DNA from: Bretschneidera sinensis | Taxonomy: Eukaryota; Streptophyta; Magnoliopsida; Brassicales; Akaniaceae | Direction of reading: 5' to 3' | Length of the DNA stretch: 64,000 nucleotides | Assembly (NCBI GenBank): GCA_023935145.1 | Contig: CM043699.1 | Location: 145,871,536-145,935,535 of the forward strand | In this document: positions 36,451 to 48,145 of the stretch, piece after piece | Layout of the letters: every line of letters starts with the position of its first letter | Numbering within the stretch: the stretch's first letter is position 1 | Program-made: the position numbers and the translations under genes | Notes under the pieces: generated by a model | Told to the model about the DNA's origin: nothing | Seen by the model: only the letters and a program-made list of their open reading frames with translations | The model's database searches: none

Positions 36451-37620
36451 TGAGGGCTTCATAGTCAAGTATGCAATATGAGTCAGGTTCTAAGCCTCCA
36501 ACAAAAAAGCGGAGTACAAAGCCTTGCTAGCAGGTATGAAGATGCCTTATCACTAAAAGTCCACAACGATTCTCAATTGGTAGTAAACCAGATGAAAGGT
36601 GAGTACGAGGCTAGTGGAGCCAAGATCACTAGACACATTGAAAAAACTCGAGAAATTGACATAACCTTCAAGAAAGTCGGAATCTCTCAGATACTGGGGA
36701 TAGAGAATTTCAAAGCAGATGTACTAGTATGACTAGCCTCCTTCAAACAGTCAGAATTCACTCAAACCATCTACTGAAAACACTTGGCATATTAAGTGTA
36801 TTAGAGTCCTTGGTTATGCCTATCACCGAACGAACATGGATAGATCTGATCCTTGAGAACCTTAGAGATGGAAAGTTCCTCGAGCAAAGAAAATAAGCTA
36901 GAAAAATCATCTCTTATTCCTCTTGGTTCACCATCATTGAAAGCCAACTCTATAGAAGAGGCCTCATTACCTCCTATCAGAAATGCCTCGATTTCGTGGA
37001 CATGGACTACGTTCTCAAGGAGGTGCACGAAGGCGTATATGGGAATCACATAAGGGCAAGGCCTTGGTATACAAAATCCTCAAATGAGACTACTACTGGC
37101 TCAAGATGCTGCAAGGAGCCATCGATTGGGTCAAAAAGTGCAAGAAGTGTCAAGATTTTGCCTCAACCTCACTCCGATCGTCTAATCCACTGACCTCAAT
37201 TGCTAGTTCTCTCTCCTTCACCATGTTGGGAATCAAAATCCTCGAACCTTTCTCGAAAGCTCTGGGCCAAAGAAAGCAACTGATAGTAGCAATTGAATTC
37301 TTCATAAAATGGGTAAAGGTCAAGCTGCTTGCGAGGATCACTGACACGAAGACATGTGAGTTCACTTGGCAATCAATCATGTGTAGATTTTGGGTACTAA
37401 GGATCCTCGTAACTAATAATGGGAAGCAATTCAATTGTGCATGGTTTAAATCTTTTTATCGAGACTTGGAGATCAAGCATCGATTGGTTACCAACAAGCC
37501 AATGGGCAAGCTAACGTCGCCACCAGGACCCTTATGCAAGAAGAGGCTTGATGGAGCATTAATTGAGATAAGACGATCAATCATCAAAAAGTCCACGAAA
37601 TAAAAACTTTTAAAAATGAG
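36451..37620 (+). pseudogene. Tat-type pol remnant (right copy): aRNase H and integrase
   Basis: Starts inside the second RNase H (DSQLVVNQMKGEYEASG) and runs to the integrase (YVLKEVHEGVYGNH, CKKCQDFAS, KTCEFTWQSIM, LVTNNGKQFNCAWFKSF). Stops and shifts are shared in part with the left copy, which shows the element was already dead when duplicated. Confidence 0.85.
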
Positions 37621-37632
37621 AAGTTCGGGGGG

Positions 37633-38423
37633 TGATATCGAGACGAGTAGGTTGGGTAACTCGAGGGCTTGAGGCTATGAGCTTGAGGGAACCTGTAATA
37701 TCTCGACCTCGAGCATAATGGATGATTCATAATTTTCAATCTATTTATTCAGGGATCGAGGGCAATCCAACAGTCGTGCATTTAACTGGTTAAGGTAAAA
37801 GTGGCTACGATTAAATACGACACATGTATTGGAGTTAAAGATTTTGATATATGGCATGTTTAGCGCGTTTAATCAAGAATAGTGAGGAAATGGAAACGTG
37901 GAAGATTATTAAGAATTATCAACACAACCGTCTAAGCATGAAGCAATATAAATATCAGTAGAATCAATCATAAGGAACATATAGATAATCATCTAACCAT
38001 TATTATCTTTTTCATATTTACTTTTCTTTACTTCCCAGTAGGAGTAGCTATAGCTGTAATCGTAGTAGCAATTTCCTTTCTGTATCTCCTTTCTCTGTCT
38101 TGAAGTTAATCCAAGCCAGGGAAGCATTGAAGGCTTGGCTTACATTATAACAAGCTCAAATACTTGGTTCTTTGAGGTTTTAACCCTATAAACCCTTTGT
38201 TTCAGAATTGTTTTAAATATCAATACATTGAGTTTGTTGTTACTACACAATTGTTATTTATTTCACTCTTTAATTGCTACATCAAATTCGTTTTTTTGAA
38301 ATTATAACAACATATTGTAAAGTTCTCTTAATTGAGGTAGTATCGGACCCATTTAGAGAAGTATTATTCCAATCAAGTCAACCTCAATCTCCATTGACAC
38401 ATAATTTAAATCTTGCACCAATA
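37633..38423 (+). mobile_element. Tat-type 3' LTR (right copy)
   Basis: Begins TGATATCGAGACGAGTAG after the tract AAGTTCGGGGGG and ends near CTTGCACCAATA. Partner of 28571-29370. Confidence 0.6.
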
Positions 38424-38537
38424 AGATTAACATGCAATTATGGATAAATCTCAAAGACTAAAAAGTAATTTACCATTTTTTTTCTTTTTTCATTCAGGTT
38501 TGTCCCTCTCATTTGCACCACTTCATCTCTATCTTTC

Positions 38538-38675
38538 ATGGATGTGAAGAAAAGAAGGAAAATTTCGTCTCCGATTTGTAATCATGTTGGGTATAAGAAC
38601 ATGATTCTGCATAAAGAGTATCATGAGATAAAAAGAAAGGATAAAGATTGTAGATCTGTCACTTTATCTCTATGA
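38538..38675 (+). CDS. Short 45-codon ORF of unknown nature
   Basis: Opens ATG GAT GTG AAG after a TTCATTCAG acceptor-like motif and reads MDVKKRRKISSPICNHVGYK before continuing to a TGA. The protein is lysine-rich with no domain I know. The left duplicate keeps most of the wording but has a 15-base shorter start and a shifted end. It could be a decayed exon or chance. Confidence 0.2.
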   Translation: MDVKKRRKISSPICNHVGYKNMILHKEYHEIKRKDKDCRSVTLSL

Positions 38676-38867
38676 AAAATCATAGATTTGGGATTTCTAT
38701 TCACCATTTGTAGATGTGTGACTATAACAGTCTAACTCTCTAGATAGATTTAATAATCAATATTGCATGTTTTTTTCTCTCCGTTTTAAATGATTTTTGA
38801 CACTTTTTTAAATTTTTTGAATTGGTCAGAACTGTTTTCTCATTAAAGTTTTATCATTTATTGAGTA

Positions 38868-38930
38868 TCATGTTTGTTTTTTTTTTTTTTGTTTTTTTTG
38901 TTTTTGTCTTTGTTTTTTTTTTTTTTTACG
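38868..38930. repeat. T-rich low-complexity tract
   Basis: Runs of T broken by single G and C bases, expanded relative to the left duplicate (about 29793-29805). Confidence 0.9.
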
Positions 38931-39268
38931 TTACAGTCCTAATCCAACTCTATTGATAACTTAATTTCAGTTCGCAAGCCAAAGATAAACAAAATGATTT
39001 GATCACAATATAAAACTACAATATTAATTATCATAATTTATCAATATTTTACTTAAATTTGAAAAAATAACTAATAAATTTGACAAATAACTTATATATC
39101 GGTGAGAGTTAAATTTGGGATAGATAGAAACATATCAAGATAAATATTTGAATTTAAATGTTAAAATCCAACTACATTTGGATACACTTCTTAATTCAGT
39201 ATTTGACTATTACTGCTTCTCAATCAGTAATAAATTTTTTAAAAAAAATGGTGATTCTCAATCCTTTT

Positions 39269-39806
39269 TGTTGAGATTTTACATCTAAAATCCACCTACT
39301 CAGATTTTAGGTAAAAACATAACCACAACGGTTAAATAGACAAAATAAACTAAGAGCAAAAATAATAATAATTTATGTGGTTCGACTGCCTCTTTGCTTA
39401 CGTCCACCAACAAACTCACAATTTTATTAATGTTCAGTTACAACTTTAGGAAGAGTAAAATTGTCAAACTCTCACTACCTCACAACTCAAAAGCTTCATA
39501 CACCCAAATCTCTTAACTTAACTTTAATTATAAGTGATCTCTTTACTTGACAACCCAAAACTACAATACACCAAAAGTTCACATCCTAACTCTAGTAGTA
39601 AATCTTTCTTATTTATACTATATATTAAAATTAAGAATGTGCCTAAAACTTTCTTTAATACCTCTTTATATAATAGAGGTTTGCTTAGTACTGCTAAGAA
39701 ATGTCATAAAAAAAAACTACTTTTACTCATTTCAAAACAAACAATTATAAAATAAAAAATCATTTTTCTTAAACCAATTAAAAATCTTTCTTAACGAGAT
39801 TTAACA
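39269..39806 (-). mobile_element. Solo LTR (minus strand), right copy
   Basis: On the minus strand it begins TGTTAAATCTCGTTAAG and ends AAAATCTCAACA. It is flanked by CTTTT (39264-39268) and CTTTC (39807-39811), the target-site duplication seen at 30145/30686 with one change. It was therefore present before the segmental duplication. Confidence 0.8.
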
Positions 39807-40554
39807 CTTTCTTTATCATTGCTTGGTAAAAATGCCATGGCCTAAATTGTGGCCTAAATTGTGACATCATATATATATATATATATATATAAACATCTGC
39901 TAATCAAGAATTCAGACTACAGGATTAGGAGGATTAGGTTGTTGACAAAATAAACTAAGAGCAAAAATAATAATAATTTATGTGGTTCGACTGCCTCTTT
40001 GCTTACGTCCACCAACAAACTCACAATTTTATTAATGTTCAGTTACAACTTTAGGAAGAGTAAAATTGTCAAACTCTCACTAACTCACAACCCAAAAGCT
40101 TCATACACTCAAATCTCTTAACCTAACTTTAATTGTAAGTGCTCTTTTTACTTGACAACCCAAAATTACAATACACCAAAAGTTCTCATCCTAACTCTAG
40201 TAGTAAATATCTCTTAACCTAACTTTAATTGTAAGTACTCTCTTTACTTGACAACCCAAAACTACAATACACTAAAAGTTCTCATCCTAGCTCTAGCAGT
40301 AAATCTTTCTTATTTATACTGTATATTGAAATTACGAATGTGCCTAAAACTTTCTTTAATACCTCTTTATATAATAGAGGTTTGCCTAGTACTACTAAGA
40401 AATGTCATAAAAAAAAAACTACTTTTACTCTTTTCAAAACAAACAATTATAAAATAAAAAATCATTTTTCTTAAACCAATTAAAAATCTTTCTTAATGGG
40501 ATTTAACACTTTCTTTACCATTGCTTGGTAAAAATACCATGGCCTAAATTGTGA

Positions 40555-40600
<46 letters not shown>

Positions 40601-40640
40601 ATCTGCTAATCAAGAATTCAGACTACAGGATTAGGTTGTT
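39339..40640. repeat. Secondary tandem duplication of the solo LTR and its right flank
   Basis: The block from GACAAAATAAACTAAGAG (39339) to TTAGGTTGTT (39943) recurs at 39944-40640. The join uses GAC shared by TTGTTGAC and TAGACAAAA. The second copy contains its own internal 97-bp repeat (TCTCTTAACCTAACTTTAAT at about 40112 and 40209) and longer (TA)n (40559-40597, against 39869-39891). Confidence 0.85.
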
Positions 40641-41489
40641 GACCTGATGTTAGTAGGCAACTTGCATAAACACGAGTATGTGCAAATTGTGTTAATTTTC
40701 TAGAAGTAGACCAAGTTAGTATATAGGTGTGTTTTATACCATTTTTATTTGCTCAATCTCTGCTTAATTTTCAAATATTGAAAAGTCTTTATTTTCCACT
40801 ATTAGAACTTGAGTGTTACTTGGATTCTGGCTTTCTCTCATGCATGGCGTATATTTTGGTCTGCAGAAATTGTTGAACAAATTAACAAGTGGTAGACAAT
40901 GCAAAGAATTTAATAAACTTTTTACTTGGCTCTTATAAAGATAAGCTAAGAACCCAGCTATATTCAACTGCAAAGAACTTTCTTCTTCTAAAAAGTTCTT
41001 CTAAAAGAACTTTTTAATTTTTCTTTTCTAGGGATTTATTCTCTTTACATGAAAAACAAAAAAGATACATCAGTATGCAATTTTTAAAAATCAGCCAAAT
41101 TAGAAGGAGTTGATGAGAAGTTGAGAGGTTCAAAGGTTTTTGCTGACAATTGACCAGACTTGTATTAGATTATATGATTGAAATGTTTATAAAGGGAGAA
41201 TGGTAAGGACAGTAGTGAAGTAGCAATAGGAAACAAACAAAACTACTGGACTTAGAATTACTAGAACTGAAAGTACTAGATCCTATGACCAGCTGACAGT
41301 TTGTGCCAGAGAAAATTATTTCTCTTTGTATGTCATTTTAATTTGCATATATTCAAAAAGCTGAAAATTATGCATTCATGAGTATAGCTATTAGCGAAGC
41401 TGTTGCATATTTTTCCAAATGAAATTAATGTCTTCGTTTCGATAGGGGTATCGCTAGGTCCAACTCCTCATGGCAAAACTCATTCTACG
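40641..41489. other. Non-coding spacer, right copy
   Basis: The segment 40641-40850 has no counterpart in the left duplicate and no recognised feature. From about 40852 (GTATATTTTGGTCTGCAG) collinearity with 30890 onward resumes. Confidence 0.5.
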
Positions 41490-41795
41490 GTTAACCGATA
41501 ATCGATAATGTTTATATACTTAATTTTTTAAAATTTATTATATATTATATGTTATATATTTAATTTATATTTAAATTTTTTTAGTTTATTATATTATATT
41601 TATATTTAATATATTATTAATATTAAATAACTTTTTTAATTAGTTAAATGATCAAAATGATTAAAATAATTTAAACGGGTAATCAATCAATTAACCGATA
41701 TACATTATTCAATTAACCAATTTAATATCAGTTTCATCAATTAATCGAACTTTTTTAAAAATGGTTCAATTATTCAGTTTTAATAAATTAATGAA
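41490..41795. repeat. AT-rich dispersed repeat (ATTAATCGAT family), right copy
   Basis: Partner of 31520-31770 with an extra TA-rich stretch near 41525-41620. Confidence 0.45.
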
Positions 41796-42531
41796 CACCA
41801 TAGCCAAGTCAACTTTCTCCCTGGTTCAAACTGCTCTTTAGTCTCCCTCACCATCTCAATTCTCAAGTAGTAATAATATGCCTGAAAATTTAATTTCAGC
41901 AAATACAGATCAAGCGGCTCTCATTTGGGTCTCTTTTACTAATTTCACAAGACAAAGTAAGGTGATTATCTCGATTTGAAGACTAGATGGTGAGCATGTG
42001 AAATTAAATAGTAACAAAAAATTGTAACAACAACTAAAGACATGAACTTAACAATATAAGAAGCTTAAACATCAACTTTCAATCATAGAGAAACTACTAT
42101 TATTTTAAAGAAAATTAGAGCATTGCATTGACTAAGCAATCATAAAATAAATGGAGCAAACAGATGTGATTGAATTTGTATAGATACGAAAATTGTTGAA
42201 GACAATCTCTGTCATTATACTTGAATAAACTTATTTCGGAAGATAGTTACACCAATAGAGACTTGTTTAAAAAATGGATGGAGATGGTAACTCATAGGAC
42301 TCATATCTCTTGAGAATATGCTGGCAAATCACCAAAATAATGCACTACATAAACTACCAAACTAAACTAATATTTGATAGAATTTAGTGTTGGGAGGGGT
42401 TTTTCTTTGCTGAATTCAAAGCTTACACAATAATTTTTTGGTGAAAAAATTCAGGTGTAAACAATTTTGCGTGCGCATTTTAAGCCCACCTACTTTTTCT
42501 CAAAAAGAAGAATAGGAACGAAAAAAAAGAT

Positions 42532-42578
<47 letters not shown>
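42532..42578. repeat. (CA)n(TA)n microsatellite
   Basis: A short CA run followed by about 19 AT units. The corresponding site in the left copy is CA/CG-rich (32497-32560). Confidence 0.95.
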
Positions 42579-42580
<2 letters not shown>

Positions 42581-43262
42581 CATCAAAATGACCAAGTAAG
42601 CAATGATGTGGATGCTGTCATGAATGTTAAGTTTATCTTATATTTGTTATTATTTATTTAATTTAAAAGAAACTAAAAAGAAGACAAATTTATCTAATTT
42701 TAAATTCAAATAATATAATTTATCATACCTAAATATCTTATCTAAACTAATTAATCATTATCTACAAAAAAATTTATATAGATTCAAAACTTCGGTGTAT
42801 CTTAATTCTCAATAAAAAAACAATATTCATTATCTTATATGAAATTAATAAATTGAAATTGAAATACATTGTCTTCTCCCATTTAACTTTTATATGTAAA
42901 AAAAATTATAAGTTTAAGACTAATCTATTCTCGTCTCATAACAAAAATACTGATTCAATATTAATTTTATTTTTATCTTAAAATAACAATTTTCCTCATT
43001 TCAACTCTCATTATAAATAGAACTTAATGTAGTTTACTAAACCATTCTACTGACAAATAATAGGTCATCATTGTTTTCATTCTCGCAAAGACTATTTCGA
43101 AAATGTATATATGTTTTTTTTATGTCGTTTGTTTTTTAATAATTATATGTGTATACCATTTTATCAAGTATGGCACTCTTCAAGCATCTCAAACACCAAT
43201 CTACCACACAATAGTTTATCATGTGTTACATACTAACATAACATGACATATAATATATCATT

Positions 43263-46200
43263 TACTTGGATACCCTCTCAAAAAAAAATTACAAGTACCG
43301 TTTCAAGAGCTTATGAAATGGTTTTTTTTTTTATAAATAAAACTTAGGTTAAACGTCTCTTAACAGTTTATAAATTAATCAAAAGTTGAAAATAGATTTT
43401 AAGAAATTGAATTTGTGTCAGAAAAAAAATGTTTTCACTATTTTTTTATTAAATTAACAATAAACAGTTTTTAGTTTTACTACTGTTTTAACAAAAACTG
43501 TTTTAAAAACCATTTTATAAATCATAAATCGAATCTATTGCTAAATCAAACCGTACTTAACTATTATTGACACAAAAAATGAAAATATATTCCTTAAAAA
43601 AGGTAAAAATTATTTTGGATCAATTAAATAAAAATGAGAAACCTTTTTCAAACCGCTAAATATATATGTAAAATAAAACTATTTTTCAAATTCTGATTAA
43701 AAAAAACTACGTGATAATTTAACATGATATATGTAAAAAAAATATTAAAATATAATATAAAATATAAAGATGTTTGATTATGGTAAACTCAAATCCATTC
43801 TTCGGAAAAGTTTGGGGGACTTTCGTCCAATTGGCTATTAATTTTGTGCAAAATCTGGTTAGTCAAAGCATTTAAAGTTCCTTTAAGAAATAAAAAGCAC
43901 TTAAAGTTCCTTTAAGAAATAAAAAAGCGTTTAGAGTCAAAGTCAGCAAATAAGTACAAATTGGTCCACTCAACACCAACTAACCTTCGATAGTGGCGAT
44001 ACATGTACAAAAACATGTTTTGATACCTATCATTTGTTGTTTGACCTCGATGTGCATTTATTTTTATCTAAGGTTCAATCACAAAAGAAAAAAAAATTTT
44101 AACAAAAGGTACAAGGAAAATGAAAAATAAAAGCGAAACTTAAATAATCTTGTAACAATCCATTATCTATCAATATCAAAAACAATCTATGTGTTAAACT
44201 GTTAGAAATGATAATAATCAAGTTTGTTAAAAATTTAAATTTAAAAAATTTATTAAACAAAAATTTAAATATATAATATTAAAAATTATATGAACTCAAA
44301 AAATTAAACGGATGAATTCAAAAGTTTTTCAAAAGTTTAGCTTATGTGGATATAAGATAAAATTAACAAAATATCATTCGAATACTTCAAATTTAACATT
44401 TTTTCAAACAGTCAATAACAACGTCACCTCAAACATGAAATAAATTTTTTTTTAAAAATTTTATGTATAATCAATAAAATTTTTAAAAATTACCAAGAAT
44501 TACAATAAAGCTTACAGTTTTAAAAAATGTACATCCATACAATTGGAGCGCAACAAGTATCCGATCGCTAATAATTGTGAGTTCATTTTAGACTAAACCT
44601 ACCCATTGACTCTACCTTTTCAACTCTGCTAATGGGACTGCCGATGACTTTTTGTCCCTTTGGAATTTTTGACTGGTAGCATTGCATGGATCGCACCCCT
44701 CTACCACCTATGATATCTCCACTAGGGTCACGTCCTACAACTAATTAATAGATACTCTCCAAATATATCCACTAGGCTTCACCAAAAATGTCAAATTTAC
44801 AGTTCAATTCTTTGGCCCATTGGGTAAAATTTTGAACATAGGAAAACTATATGCAATTATATATTAACCCCCCAAAATTAATAAATTATTTATATATTAA
44901 CATGATTTATTCCATTTGGCTCCCTCTCCTCGATCTTGCACTGAATTTTATCAGTCCTTAAAAGCAGTTAGGCAATAAAATTGCCCTATTAAAGATTAAT
45001 GGATTTCTTTTTTGCCCAATAAGAGACGTAGAAGGCAACGTTTTCGTATGTTCCATTTCATTTTACTACCTCAACTTTTCAAGTTTGATCTTATAAAGAA
45101 AAAATAGAGAATTTCATGTTTGAAACATCCTGCACCATGTTGGAATTTGGAAGATCAATTCAATTCCAAACACTGAGGAAAACCTAAATAATTATAATAA
45201 TTATATCGAGCTATTTTGATCAATTTATTTTATGCTTAAAAAATGATCGAAAAGAAAACAACTTCCATGGTCCAGTACACCTCTCTCGTAGGTTCTCTTT
45301 CTTTTAAATTCTTACCATTTTTTTTTTATGGTAAATATGAAATTTGATTACTGCAAAGAAATATTAAGAACATCAAAAGCCACCGTGGGCATCAGAGCGG
45401 GAGGAACATCTTCCATCAATGATTGAAAATAAAACTCTCATGACTTATATTGATACCAAAAGAAGATGGCGAAGATTCTCGGTCTTTTATAGTCTTAATT
45501 TAACGGGGTGTCCTTGATGGAAGAACTTTGAAATGGAATGTTTTCTCTGAGTTTGAAGTATTCAGACACTTGTAAAAGAAATCTCTTGGAGAGTTGTGCT
45601 CCGAGTGGGACCTTCCGATACTGAAGTCAGTAAGTATTTTCAAAGAGGGAGTAAAAGGGATAATTATGTCTAGGTGAATGGATATTCGAGGGAATGAGAA
45701 AACTGAGATAAATCTCTTTGTTCCTTGTGTGTTTTCTTTCTGTTCCTAGAGTTTTTTTTTTTCTGGTTTTTACTTCTTACTGTATGTTTCTCTCTCTTTT
45801 TATATGTTTATGTCTTCACTCTTTGCCTTGAAGATGAAAGTCTCTTTATATAGATGCTAGTGAGTTTCTTGTATGGTCTTTCGAAGTGAAACATTGTCGA
45901 GATGTGACTTTTGAATCTCGAGCTTCACAGAAAATGACCTTTGTCCGTAAGAAATAACCTCTGATTGAGTTATCATGTTAAGACGTCCAAAATTATGGTA
46001 GTGTGCATGCTACTGTAGTCAGAGCAGGTTGGGTCATTTCACTGTCCAGTTGATCATGTGCCCGACTCTCATTGGATCATATTATTTTGATCACATTAAC
46101 TTTACAATTCTCTATCAATTTCGTTGAGTGGCATTTCTCAACTCTTGCATCTTTTATTTATTTTTTGCATATTTCATTCTACCTCTTTGTGATTCACCTC

Positions 46201-46740
46201 ATTCTCTTCGTTTACATGAGCACATCTATTAATAAAAGATTCATATTAGGTCTTGGAACTACAAGATCTTATTCCTATTAATATGTGGGTTATTGTTTAT
46301 TTATATAATGATTTTTTTTTCATTTAAAATAGATAAGGTGATAGTAAGTATCATGAACTTTTATTGTAACTAAATTATATTGTATTTATACAATATCGCT
46401 TCAATTAAATAAAATGATTTCATATTCAAACTTAGACAGCGTTTTTTTAAAAAAATTCTTGAACCATTAAATTTACCACATTCGTTGTATAATGACCATT
46501 TTGTGGCAGAATCAAAACATTAACGTATGCTAATTGCATTTAACCAAAAAAGGAAGAAGTAAATTGGGATTGGCAGTTACGTCTAGCCCATTGGCCAAAA
46601 CTTTTCTTCTTTGACCAGAGAACGCTTGGAATATGCCCCTTAAGACTACATGACCGGCAAGAGACGACCCATCCCATTAATCTCCCTCCTATATTTTATC
46701 AATAAATTAGCCGCATTCACGTACCACTGCAACCAACAAA
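43263..46740. other. Intergenic region left of the PUB24-like gene; possible LTR fragment
   Basis: No gene is recognised. At about 45370-46070 the minus strand reads CTGACTTCAGTATCGGAAGG, the late-LTR motif also seen in the Tat 5' LTR at 24565, which suggests an inverted Tat-type LTR fragment with unknown ends. The stretch 43290-43560 is rich in AAAACTG/CAGTTTT words similar to 57084-57575. The rest is featureless AT-rich DNA. Confidence 0.35.
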
Positions 46741-46836
46741 ATCTTCCTAGTCCCACATTGATGATTTTATAAAAACTTCTTTTTTTCCTTTCGTTTCAAT
46801 CAAAATCTCCATCTACCTACTGATTGTTTTTAATTC
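46611..46836 (+). promoter_or_regulatory. PUB24-like promoter
   Basis: A TATA-like TTTTATAAAA at 46765-46774 lies about 65 bp before the ATG. A W-box (TTGACC) lies at 46611-46616, fitting defence-linked control by WRKY factors, which is known for PUB22/23/24 genes. The role here is inferred. Confidence 0.45.
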
Positions 46837-48078
46837 ATGGATGATATTGAAATTCCTCAGTATTTCATCTGCCCAATATCTCTCCAGATCATGAAAGACC
46901 CAGTAACAGCCATAACCGGCATCACATACGATCGCGACAGCATCGAAAAATGGTTTTCCACAACCAAAAACACCACTTGTCCAGTCACAAACCAGCCTTT
47001 GCCTAAGGACTCTGATTTAACACCTAATCACACTTTACGCCGCCTAATCCAAGCATGGTGCACTGATAACGCATCCAACGGTGTCGTTAGAATCCCCACA
47101 CCAAAGCCTTCTCTCAACAAAATTCTTGTCCTTAAAATGATCAAAGATCTTTGGCACGGGCAGCAGCAGCCTCAATCGCAAATGAAAATACTAAGAAAAT
47201 TGGAATCTTTGACGGTGGAGAACGAAAGGAATAAAAAGTACATGGTGGAAGCTGGTGTCCCTAAGGCTATGTTGTTATTCATCTTAACATGTTTCAAAAA
47301 GGGCCAATTTGATCATGGCCTAGAGGAAGCTTTAAGTATACTTCAATTGATTAGGATTCCGTCTGCTGAAGCAAGGATTCTTCTCGTCGAAAATGATCAA
47401 ATCATCGAATCTTTAACATGGGTTTTAGGGATTGATCAGATGGAAAATCATCTCATGATTAAATCCCATGCAATGTTAACATTGAGAAAAATCATCGAAA
47501 CAGCTACTTCTGATGTGCTGCAAAGGCTAAAACCCGATTTCTTTCAAAGGATTGTGGGTGTCCTGAGAGAAGCTGGTAATATCACTCAACAAGGAATCAA
47601 TGCTGCTTTGAGTGTTTTATTAGACACTTGTCCATGGGGAAGAAACCGAGTAATGATGGTCGAATCCGGTGCTGTTTTAGAACTTATTGAGATCGAATTA
47701 GGAGCTCCCGGAAAAAAAACAACAGAGCTTATATTAGCGATATTGTTTCATCTATGTTCTTGTGCAGATGGGAGAGCTGAGTTTCTTAATCATAAAGGTG
47801 GGATTGCTGTGGTTTCCGAGAGGATATTGAGAGTTTCACCGGTGGCCGATGATCGAGCAATTTTGATCCTTTCGTTGATATGTAAGTTCTCTGGGACAAG
47901 TATGGTGATTCAAGAAATGTTGAAAGTTGGTGTTGTGTCAAAGCTTTGCATGTTGTTTCAAGTTGAGTGTGCTTCATGTTTGAAGGAAAAGGCTAGGGAA
48001 ATACTTAGATCACATTCTGATGAGTGGAAGAAATATCCTTGCATTGATGCTTCTCTCTTAACAAAGTATACAAGGTGA
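46837..48078 (+). CDS. PUB24: U-box E3 ubiquitin ligase, PUB24-like
   Basis: A single-exon gene of 413 codons. The U-box (about 6-80) shows IPQYFICPISLQIMKDPVT, GITYDRDSIEKWF and CPVTNQPLPKDSDLTPNHTL; it recruits the E2 enzyme. The remainder is an armadillo-like repeat region for substrate binding (TELILAILFHLCSCADGRAE, VSERILRVSPVADDRA). The C-terminus (DEWKKYPCIDASLLTKYT) and the QPLPKDSDLTPNH segment fit PUB24 better than PUB22/23. In Arabidopsis PUB22, PUB23 and PUB24 jointly limit pattern-triggered immunity. No lesion is visible. A 3' fragment of its duplicate lies at 35891-36447, and a PUB22/23-type relative lies about 12 kb downstream on the same strand. Exact orthology needs a tree. 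Confidence 0.88.
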   Translation: MDDIEIPQYFICPISLQIMKDPVTAITGITYDRDSIEKWFSTTKNTTCPVTNQPLPKDSDLTPNHTLRRLIQAWCTDNASNGVVRIPTPKPSLNKILVLKMIKDLWHGQQQPQSQMKILRKLESLTVENERNKKYMVEAGVPKAMLLFILTCFKKGQFDHGLEEALSILQLIRIPSAEARILLVENDQIIESLTWVLGIDQMENHLMIKSHAMLTLRKIIETATSDVLQRLKPDFFQRIVGVLREAGNITQQGINAALSVLLDTCPWGRNRVMMVESGAVLELIEIELGAPGKKTTELILAILFHLCSCADGRAEFLNHKGGIAVVSERILRVSPVADDRAILILSLICKFSGTSMVIQEMLKVGVVSKLCMLFQVECASCLKEKAREILRSHSDEWKKYPCIDASLLTKYTR

Positions 48079-48145
48079 GATTAATGTATTTAATCTATTC
48101 CTATTATTTTGGTTGGATTTCATTTAATTTGGTCTTGTAATTGCC

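Larger units (their letters stand above)
36448..43262. repeat. Segmental duplication, right copy
   Basis: Collinear with 27391-35888 without the copia insertion. Its left edge abuts PUB24 3' flank at a shared CCCT, an obvious breakpoint. Its right end (ACATGACATATAATATATCA) continues into unique DNA towards the intact PUB24-like gene, which I take as the ancestral arrangement. The copies differ by scattered substitutions, so the event is not recent. Confidence 0.85.
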
